A stretch of DNA of 21,136 nucleotides from Armatimonadota bacterium. Lineage in GTDB: Bacteria; Armatimonadota; Fimbriimonadia; Fimbriimonadales; Fimbriimonadaceae. Within the stretch, counting starts at the first letter, position 1, and the number at the start of each line of letters is the position of its first letter. The position numbers and the translations under genes are program-made. The stretch spans positions 1-21,136 of the forward strand of contig JAEVZK010000032.1 of NCBI GenBank assembly GCA_023392285.1. The letters run 5' to 3'. The notes under the pieces were generated by a model that was not told where the DNA came from, ran no database searches, and worked only from the letters and a program-made list of their open reading frames with translations. Shown here one piece after another: positions 1 through 6,186 of the stretch.

Positions 1-58
1 ACCGAACACCGAACAACCGAACTACCGAACGCCGAACACCGAACACCGAACACCGATC
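1..58. repeat. CCGAAC minisatellite, cut by the left window edge
   Basis: The hexamer CCGAAC recurs at 2, 9, 17, 25, 32, 39 and 46, with a decayed CCGATC at 53. The step is 7 or 8 bases, so this is a tandem array of a 7-8 bp unit. It ends nine bases before the stop codon of the symporter gene and probably continues to the left of the window. No reading frame or known protein-binding role is evident. Confidence 0.85.
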
Positions 59-66
59 ACGACGGT

Positions 67-1404
67 CTACGAATCTGCGATCTCGAATCCGGCCCGGCGA
101 GCATCGAGCGCTGAACGCTTTCCATCCAATGCCGTAACGCATGCCGCAATCGTGATGTCGCCCGAAACGTTGAGCACCGTCCGGCTCATGTCCAATATCC
201 GATCAATCCCGAATGCAAGCCCAATGGCTTCAGCGGGAACCCCAAGGTAAGAATTCAGCACGACCGCGATCATCGGCCACGATCCTGCTGGCACACCCGC
301 AGTGCCTACTCCCGCGACGATCGCCAAACCCATAACCTGCAGCTGCTGAACCAGTGAAAGGTTCACGCCGAACATGGTCGCAAGAAAGATGATCGTGATC
401 CCCTCAAACAGCGCAGTTCCATTCTGATTTGCGGTCGCCCCAATCGTCAGCACGAAGCGACTGACCGTCGGCGGCAAGCCCACCCGTTGCTCCGCGTCCT
501 CGATCGCGACCGGCAGCGTGACATTGCTGGAGCTGGTCGCAAAGGCAGTTGCCATCGTCGATTTAATTTGTCGAAAGAACTCGATGGGATTTCGCTTGGC
601 AATGAATTTGAGCACCAGACTGTAGGTCACGAACTGATGAATCGCGAGCGACACGAGAACGAGCGCCACGTAGCCCGCCATCGTTCCCAAGAGGTCCAGT
701 CCAAGCTTTGAAAAGGCTACGAAAAGTAAACAGAAGACTCCGACCGGAGCGAAAATCATCGCGAACTCGATCATCCTCAAACTCACGGCAAAGATCCCCT
801 CAAAGAACGCCTTCACCGGCGCGGCTTTATCCGAATCGATACTCGCAAGCGCAACTCCAAAGACGAGCGCAAAGAACATGAAGGGGAGCAGTCCACCCTC
901 AAGGGCGCGGTTCATCTCCTTAAAAGGGTTCTGAGGGATAAAACCAAACAGAGGCGGATCGTCCGCCTTCTTCTCCGCCGTCGCCAGCGTCTTTTCTCCT
1001 TGCGACACATCGGAATACTGCTGCCGAAGCTGGCTTTTCTGATCGTCCGAAATGTGGTTAGCCGGATTGTAGATGTTGACGGCTGCAAGCCCGATTCCCA
1101 CCGCCGTTCCACTCAGCAGAACTGTCATCAATAGCGAGAAGAGGCCCACGCGACCCACTCGCTTGATATCTCCAAGCTCCGACACCCCCACAACCAGCGC
1201 CGAAAAGAGAAGCGGCACGACCACCATCAAAATGCCGTAAAAGAAGATTTTGCCGACCGGGTCTACATAGGCGGCCGCCATCTCCTTCAGACTCGGATTG
1301 TTCGCTCCCACTGCTTGCTGCGCGACAACTCCTGCGACGATCCCAAGCAGGGCCCCCAACAAGATCTTAACGTGCAACGGCATCCTCTTACGCGTAGAAG
1401 TCAT
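67..1404 (-). CDS. Dicarboxylate/amino acid:cation symporter (DAACS, SLC1/GltP-DctA family)
   Basis: Predicted inner-membrane secondary transporter that takes up acidic amino acids or dicarboxylates with Na+ or H+; the exact substrate is not readable. The 445-residue length is normal. Family landmarks are in order: the serine-rich re-entrant loop TSSSNVTLP (about 290), the NMDGT-region strand reading NQNGT (326-330), the second hairpin GTAGVPAGSWP (about 368-377) and the TM8 motif DRILDMSRTVLNVSGD. The last keeps the counterparts of Glt_Ph D390, D394, R397, N401 and D405 as D401, D405, R408, N412 and D416. The arginine suggests an acidic substrate. The NMDGT aspartate is asparagine here (N328), which is unusual because that side chain binds sodium in Glt_Ph. 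A polar insertion near 113-160 separates early membrane segments. The ATG at 1404 is preferred over the one at 1413, because a TATAAT box overlaps the latter. It is a single gene with no operon partner in view. Confidence 0.92.
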   Translation of the reverse strand: MTSTRKRMPLHVKILLGALLGIVAGVVAQQAVGANNPSLKEMAAAYVDPVGKIFFYGILMVVVPLLFSALVVGVSELGDIKRVGRVGLFSLLMTVLLSGTAVGIGLAAVNIYNPANHISDDQKSQLRQQYSDVSQGEKTLATAEKKADDPPLFGFIPQNPFKEMNRALEGGLLPFMFFALVFGVALASIDSDKAAPVKAFFEGIFAVSLRMIEFAMIFAPVGVFCLLFVAFSKLGLDLLGTMAGYVALVLVSLAIHQFVTYSLVLKFIAKRNPIEFFRQIKSTMATAFATSSSNVTLPVAIEDAEQRVGLPPTVSRFVLTIGATANQNGTALFEGITIIFLATMFGVNLSLVQQLQVMGLAIVAGVGTAGVPAGSWPMIAVVLNSYLGVPAEAIGLAFGIDRILDMSRTVLNVSGDITIAACVTALDGKRSALDARRAGFEIADS

Positions 1405-1411
1405 TCCGCGC

Positions 1412-1440
1412 ATTATATCGCGAGATCGTCACTGTCTGAA
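1412..1440 (-). promoter_or_regulatory. Promoter of the symporter gene, giving a leaderless mRNA
   Basis: On the minus strand TTCAGA (1440-1435) is followed by a 17-base spacer and a perfect TATAAT (1417-1412). Seven bases later comes the ATG at 1404. Transcription would then start at or next to the A of that ATG, so the transcript has no room for a Shine-Dalgarno site. The ATG at 1413 lies inside the -10 box and cannot be used from this promoter. Confidence 0.6.
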
Positions 1441-1614
1441 TTTCAGCGTGGAAAAGCTGAACCGAATTTCCAAGGCTTGGGTATCGCCATCGATTAAGCT
1501 TCCGTGCTACAAACTCGCGGTCCATCGCTCGCTATTTCAGATAACGAATTCGGGGGCAAAGCGCGTACTATGAAGAGTATCTGAAGGCAAATTTGCCGGA
1601 AGTGAGGTTTGAAT

Positions 1615-2751
1615 ATGAAAGCTTTCTCTAAAATCATTGCGCTCGGCACGCTGCTCTGCACCTTCGGTGCCGCTCAGGCTCAAGAAGCAGCCGCAACGGC
1701 TCCTGCCCTGTCGGTCGGCTCGACGGCTCCCGCCATGTCGGTAGCTAAATGGATCAAAGGCACCCCTGTCAAGAACTTCGAAAAAGGCAAGGTTTATGTC
1801 GTGGAGTTTTGGGCCACATGGTGCGGCCCCTGCAAGCAGAGCATTCCCCACCTGACGGAGCTCGCGAAGAAGTTTGGCAAGAAGGCGACATTCACCGGCG
1901 TGAGCGTTTGGGAAGATCCCAAGGCGACTGACAACAGCTACATCGCCAAAGTTGACGCATTCGTCAAAGATTGGGGCCCAAAGATGGACTACAACGTAGC
2001 AGCTGATGGCCACGAGGGCACGATGGCGAAAACGTGGATGGCAGCGGCCGGACAGAACGGCATTCCCACTGCTTTCGTCGTCGATCAAAACGGAAAGATC
2101 GCCTGGATTGGCCACCCTCTTGCTGGCACATTTGGCGACTCTGACGAAAAGTCACTCGAAACCGTCGTCGAGGAAGTCTACGAGCACAAATTCGATGCCG
2201 CCGCCGAAAAGGCCAAGGCCGATGCCCGTATGGCAAAGGAAGAGGAGATGGCCGCCAAGTTCAAGCCATTTCAAACGGCGATGATGGCCAAAAAGTACAA
2301 GGATGCCGTGGCAGAACTCGACAAACTCTTCGCGGAAGATGCCACCCTCGAACTGCCTTACGGAATGACCAAGTTCATGGCGATGACAAACTATGACGTT
2401 CCGGGTGCCACCGCCTACGCGAAAAAGCTGTCCGAGACGACCTACAAGGATGAGTCGAATGCGCTGAACAGCCTCGCTTGGGGAATGGTCGATCCTGAGA
2501 CTGATCTTAAAGGCGTGGACTACAAGGTCGCGGTCGAAATTGCCCAACGGGGAGTCGCCACAGCTAAAGACGACATGTCAAAAGCCATGGTCATGGACAC
2601 ACTCGCTCTCGCTCAATGGAAATCCGGAGACAAGACGACCGCGGTGAAGACACAGGAAGAAGCGGTCCGCCTTGCTTCATCTATCAAGGACTTCGATGCT
2701 CCAACGCTTGGAGAAATGAAGGATCGTTTGGCTACGTACAAGAAAGGCTAA
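1615..2751 (+). CDS. Exported TlpA-like thioredoxin with TPR-like C-terminal half
   Basis: Predicted extracytoplasmic thiol-disulfide oxidoreductase. Residues 1-22 form a signal peptide with a cleavage site after AQA. A TlpA/AhpC-TSA type thioredoxin fold covers about 30-200. It has the active site WCGPC (69-73), the preceding VVEFWATW strand and the cis-proline GIP (P151) followed by the TAFVVDQNGKI strand. The remaining roughly 180 residues are helical and TPR-like, for example the segment LALAQWKSGDKTTAVKTQEEAV. TlpA proteins usually end soon after the thioredoxin fold, at 150-200 residues, so the second half is an added module, perhaps for partner binding. The ATG at 1615 has GAGG seven bases upstream; a TTG six bases earlier is less likely. 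The protein target is not predictable from the context. Confidence 0.88.
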   Translation: MKAFSKIIALGTLLCTFGAAQAQEAAATAPALSVGSTAPAMSVAKWIKGTPVKNFEKGKVYVVEFWATWCGPCKQSIPHLTELAKKFGKKATFTGVSVWEDPKATDNSYIAKVDAFVKDWGPKMDYNVAADGHEGTMAKTWMAAAGQNGIPTAFVVDQNGKIAWIGHPLAGTFGDSDEKSLETVVEEVYEHKFDAAAEKAKADARMAKEEEMAAKFKPFQTAMMAKKYKDAVAELDKLFAEDATLELPYGMTKFMAMTNYDVPGATAYAKKLSETTYKDESNALNSLAWGMVDPETDLKGVDYKVAVEIAQRGVATAKDDMSKAMVMDTLALAQWKSGDKTTAVKTQEEAVRLASSIKDFDAPTLGEMKDRLATYKKG

Positions 2752-2762
2752 ACGCCTGAACG

Positions 2763-2792
2763 GATCGGTAGCTCTTGCAAGGGCTACCGATC
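2763..2792. terminator. Hairpin between convergent genes, possible bidirectional terminator
   Basis: GATCGGTAGC (2763-2772) and GCTACCGATC (2783-2792) are perfect inverted repeats. Two further inner pairs close a TTGCAA loop. The stem begins 12 bases after the thioredoxin stop codon and its right arm covers part of the TGA of the convergent gene. Neither side has a U-tract, so intrinsic termination is inferred from position rather than shown. Confidence 0.45.
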
Positions 2793-3237
2793 ACTGACTA
2801 TTGGCCAGGTGAAACACGAACATATCGTCGCTCGCGACTTCCGAATTTTTCTGAAACCAGCTTCTAAGTTCATCGCCAACTCGCTCGTACACGATCCAAA
2901 GCGGATTACCGCCGCGACGAAGCCAGTGCGTTCGCGTTCCCTCTTGCTGGACAAGATCGAAGGTGATGCTCACGTCCTTCTCTTCCCATCCGATCATGCC
3001 GGGATAGTAATGCTTGATCCGCATGACCAAGCCGCCGTGTTCGGACTCAATGGTCAGATGCTCGTTGAACCAAATCTTATCTTCGCGGATCCAGCGAAAC
3101 ATTCCCATCATCATGCCGCAGTCGGCGGTACTCCAGTGCTCTTCGATTCGCTCTCCACGGACTAGACCACGCCATTCCCCAGCGAGCCAGGCGAGGTGGT
3201 GAATGTCCGCATCGATGGGTTTGAGCCCGAATTCCAT
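2791..3237 (-). CDS. DUF6265-like protein, function unknown
   Basis: The 148-residue protein has the pattern I associate with DUF6265: LAWLAGEWRG near the N-terminus (about 15-24), an EEHW segment, the glycine-methionine stretch MMMGMFRWIRE, then alternating beta strands with a lipocalin/FABP-like rhythm. There is no signal peptide or membrane segment, so it is probably cytoplasmic. No catalytic motif is seen. It begins 15 bases after the stop of the DegT-like gene on the same strand, so the two are probably co-transcribed. No Shine-Dalgarno precedes the ATG. The short gap contains TATAAT (3252-3247) nine bases before the start, but no -35 is evident, so an internal promoter is only a possibility. 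Confidence 0.7.
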   Translation of the reverse strand: MEFGLKPIDADIHHLAWLAGEWRGLVRGERIEEHWSTADCGMMMGMFRWIREDKIWFNEHLTIESEHGGLVMRIKHYYPGMIGWEEKDVSITFDLVQQEGTRTHWLRRGGNPLWIVYERVGDELRSWFQKNSEVASDDMFVFHLANSQ

Positions 3238-3252
3238 TAGGAAGCAATTATA

Positions 3253-4317
3253 TCAAGCGGCGATGCGAAATGGATCGGGTGATTCAAGACCAGAGACTGC
3301 GGACAGTTCAATCACTCGGCAAATGGCCGCGATATCTTCTACACTCAGTCCTGGGCCGTTGGGCAGTTGCAGCAAACGACTTCGCACACGGTTCGCCTTT
3401 GCGAACAGTGGAAGTCCACAATCGTTTTCAAAGGGTTTGCCAGCGCTAATATTTTCCGCAATGAGGTGTGCGAAAACCGCGTCCCGACTGGCACCGAAGG
3501 TGCCACGAGAAATTTCGACGACGATCGCTTGATGATTCCACTTGGGTCGTTCGAGCGGTGCGAGCAGCCGAACCCCATCCAAGCCGCTAAGACCCTTCTC
3601 GTAAGCACAAAAGCGTTCGATGTTGTCGCTGATAAATCGATCGACGTGTGAGAGATTCGCAAGCGCCATCGCGGAGGCCGCATCCGACATGACGGGAGTT
3701 AACCGGTGATCCGTCTTCCCGCGCCACCCAAGGACCCGGAATGCAAGCAGGTCATCGTCGGTAAGGACGAGCGCCCCGTTTTGCGCATGAAGGATTTGGT
3801 CTTTCCCAAGTTCCACAGCCCACAACCGAGGCCCATTCGAAACGAGCTTCCGGTTGCCGATCGACTGATGCGCGATTCGACAAAAGGGGGACTCGCATCC
3901 GCCCGCTGAGATGCCGAAGTGGCTGATATCGAAGATTTCCGCACCGTTGTTCGGTTCTGCAGCGACGAGGTCGCCGTCGAAGAGGCTCGGCGTCAGGAAT
4001 TCTGAGTCTGGCATGAGCGAGGAACCCAGGGCGGGAATCGAGACTCTGGAACCAGCACAAGATTGGGCAGCTTCCAGCGCGGCCGCAAGCGAGGAAAATC
4101 CGATTGCTTTTCGGACGCCGAAATAGCGAGCCGCTTCGCGCTCGAATTGATCTAAGATCACGCCCTGCTGCGGATGAAGAAACATCTCTTCCGCGAGCTT
4201 CGCAAACAGGGAACTATCGCCCACGTGAGGCGCGAACAAGGGCACCTTCAGCTCAAAAGCTGGTGGACCACCGCCGTGGATCGCGAGATCCGCAGCTCTC
4301 TGTTTGAGAATCGCCAA
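3253..4317 (-). CDS. Divergent DegT/DnrJ/EryC1/StrS-fold protein
   Basis: The 354-residue protein resembles PLP-dependent sugar aminotransferases. It has an N-terminal LAIHGGGPPAF, the helix QFEREAARYFGVRKAIGFSS (about 57-76), the strand-helix GALVLTDDDLLAFRVLGWRG (181-200), RLTPVMSDAASAMALANL (205-222) in place of the usual RMTELQAA helix, and a typical C-terminal domain. The large domain is shortened between about 90 and 170. The catalytic lysine is uncertain: K172 lies one residue away from the canonical spacing to the conserved Gly-Ala, and the usual SFHxxK context is absent. It may be a divergent enzyme or a non-catalytic paralogue. The start is a TTG with GGAAG seven bases upstream. It follows the M61 peptidase gene by 51 bases and precedes the DUF6265-like gene by 15, suggesting one transcript. 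No sugar pathway genes are nearby. Confidence 0.72.
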   Translation of the reverse strand: MAILKQRAADLAIHGGGPPAFELKVPLFAPHVGDSSLFAKLAEEMFLHPQQGVILDQFEREAARYFGVRKAIGFSSLAAALEAAQSCAGSRVSIPALGSSLMPDSEFLTPSLFDGDLVAAEPNNGAEIFDISHFGISAGGCESPFCRIAHQSIGNRKLVSNGPRLWAVELGKDQILHAQNGALVLTDDDLLAFRVLGWRGKTDHRLTPVMSDAASAMALANLSHVDRFISDNIERFCAYEKGLSGLDGVRLLAPLERPKWNHQAIVVEISRGTFGASRDAVFAHLIAENISAGKPFENDCGLPLFAKANRVRSRLLQLPNGPGLSVEDIAAICRVIELSAVSGLESPDPFRIAA

Positions 4318-4368
4318 TCGAAAACTTCCTATAGGTATCTTCGGCAGCGATCCGCAAGAACTAAACGA

Positions 4369-6144
4369 CTAATTGCGAGGCGAGGCGATTTTCAGCAGAA
4401 TATCGGGCTTGGCGGTCCTCTTCAAGTGTGGGTAGATCGCTCCGCCACGACACTTCAGTTCCACTTGCCGTACCTCGCCACTGGTGTTCACCAACAGTTT
4501 CAGCACCCCAGTTGATTTGGCAAGTTGCGAGTGAAAGTCTTCTGGCGAAAACGGTTGACCGTTGATTTGCGTCAGGCGATCTCCTATATTTAGCCCGGCC
4601 ACATACGCATTGCCCTTGAGGTCCAGGTCGACGACTTCCCCGTCCGCGGAGACCGACATTCCGCATCGAGCGAAAGCATAGGAGCCGATGACCCAGCCGT
4701 TGCGAAACCAGTTTTGATCCGAGCTAAAGGCCACCTCGTACCCAGCCATTTCGATTCCGAGTTTCGGAGCACGCGGCGTAACGTCGTACAACCGTTTTTC
4801 GAAGAACGTCCGCCAGTCGTAAGGGTAGATATGGTTCAGCGTGCCGTAAACCTCTTCGGCGGAGTACGGCTTTACAACTGGGAGCGAGGTCGATCCCGTC
4901 GCAAAGGCTCGACAAAAGTCGTCCAGGCTGCGTTCACCCTTGGTCCCGGATCGAATCAAACAGTCTGCCTCCAGCCAAACGAGCATGCCCTCAAAATAGA
5001 AGTCCGGCCTCCGTATCGAGCGGGTCCACTTATCCGGTGTATGGTAGGTCAGTTGTGCGGCAACTGCGCTGTCTGCGACCGAGCGCCACTTCCGAGCAGG
5101 CTCCGTATCAAGCATCAGGTAATAGCCTGCAAGCACGTCTCCGAGCTGATCTTTGGTGATCAACCCGCATCGCGCTGCCATGACAAACCCGTAGTATTGG
5201 GTCAAACCCTCGTAAACCCAGAGCAATTCGCCCTTCATAGGTTGGAGGAAGTCCGGGGTGGCAAGGCCCGCTGGCCGCCGAAACTTACCGTTCCAAGAGT
5301 GGAAGAACTCATGCGTAAAGAGATAGCCAAACCCAACTGGATCGTCCTGAAAATCCTGGAGCCCAGTGCCGTCTTCGCTGCTCTCGTGATGTTCCAGCCC
5401 ATCCCAGCCACCAAAGTTGCTTCTCGTGGATAGAAAGTCGTAATGCCGGAAGTGCTTGCTTCCGAACAAGGCCGCGAATTGAGCGGGAATGTGCTTGAGC
5501 GCTCCAACTGTCGCTTCCGGTAGGAGCGAATCATTGTCCGCGAAGACGTTATAACGCACCGGGGCACCCTCGATCTCGCCGAGTTTAATTCTCTGGAGGT
5601 ACTGCCCGGCAAGCAACGGCGAATCTAAGAGGTCGCGGAATGAAACTGTCTTGAAATCCACCCGGCCGCCTGAAGAGGTCTTCTCTTCCAGTGCGCCGCT
5701 CCACTTCCAGCCCGTTGGAAATGTGACGCTGGGTTGCACGAAAATTTTCTGCGACGGGCCAACTGGGCTCATTGCCAGGTCGGTGAATTTCAGTCGAGCG
5801 AAACTCGGCGCGAAATTGTTTCCGGGTGTGCTCAGCCAATCGAATGAGATATTGAGGAGTGAACTGCCCTTTGGAATCGAAACCCAGAAGGTGTACATGT
5901 CCACCGGGTCTCGACGCCAAGTGAGTTCCTTTCCCGCCGCTGTAAAGTGCAGGGACGTCACCGATTCGATCGTGCCGGACGCGCTGTGTTGGCCAGGTAT
6001 CCACTTCGGGTAATAGATGGCGATCCGCCCCGGCTGAACCGGCACTTGTTCGCGTACGTGAATCACACCACGCGTCGATTCACGAGCATCTACCGATAAC
6101 TTGAGAACCGGATCGACTTGGGCCAAGAGGAGCAGAACGAGCAC
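4369..6144 (-). CDS. M61-family (glycyl aminopeptidase-like) metallopeptidase with PDZ domain
   Basis: Predicted exported or envelope zinc aminopeptidase. The 591-residue protein has an N-terminal beta domain, then the gluzincin core with HEFFH (278-282) in the M61 context THEFFHSWN. A third ligand region, EGLTQYYG, supplies E312. A PDZ domain covers about 505-575 with the carboxylate-binding style turn NAYVAGLNIGDRLTQING. About 600 residues with a C-terminal PDZ is usual for M61. The start codon is a GTG with no Shine-Dalgarno, giving a very short hydrophobic leader (MLVLLLLAQV). Reading twelve more codons upstream in frame would add a positively charged n-region, but only ATT could start there. 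A good -35/-10 pair ends six bases before the GTG. The gene lies 42 bases downstream of the BNR-repeat gene. Confidence 0.88.
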   Translation of the reverse strand: MLVLLLLAQVDPVLKLSVDARESTRGVIHVREQVPVQPGRIAIYYPKWIPGQHSASGTIESVTSLHFTAAGKELTWRRDPVDMYTFWVSIPKGSSLLNISFDWLSTPGNNFAPSFARLKFTDLAMSPVGPSQKIFVQPSVTFPTGWKWSGALEEKTSSGGRVDFKTVSFRDLLDSPLLAGQYLQRIKLGEIEGAPVRYNVFADNDSLLPEATVGALKHIPAQFAALFGSKHFRHYDFLSTRSNFGGWDGLEHHESSEDGTGLQDFQDDPVGFGYLFTHEFFHSWNGKFRRPAGLATPDFLQPMKGELLWVYEGLTQYYGFVMAARCGLITKDQLGDVLAGYYLMLDTEPARKWRSVADSAVAAQLTYHTPDKWTRSIRRPDFYFEGMLVWLEADCLIRSGTKGERSLDDFCRAFATGSTSLPVVKPYSAEEVYGTLNHIYPYDWRTFFEKRLYDVTPRAPKLGIEMAGYEVAFSSDQNWFRNGWVIGSYAFARCGMSVSADGEVVDLDLKGNAYVAGLNIGDRLTQINGQPFSPEDFHSQLAKSTGVLKLLVNTSGEVRQVELKCRGGAIYPHLKRTAKPDILLKIASPRN

Positions 6145-6150
6145 CCAATA

Positions 6151-6179
6151 TTTATAACCGGATGCTCTCTCAATCGCAA
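6151..6179 (-). promoter_or_regulatory. Promoter of the M61 peptidase gene, leaderless type
   Basis: On the minus strand TTGCGA (6179-6174), a 17-base spacer and TATAAA (6156-6151) are followed after six bases by the GTG start at 6144. The promoter fills the short gap behind the BNR-repeat gene, so the peptidase and the genes after it need not depend on the upstream transcript. Confidence 0.5.
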
Positions 6180-6186
6180 TAGAAAC

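Noticed and set aside
1537..2115. 192-codon minus-strand open frame
   Set aside because: Antisense to the thioredoxin gene, including its CxxC region; no ribosome site or motif.
4714..5433. 239-codon plus-strand open frame
   Set aside because: It lies wholly antisense to the M61 peptidase gene, which has clear motifs; the translation is basic and cysteine-rich with no family features.
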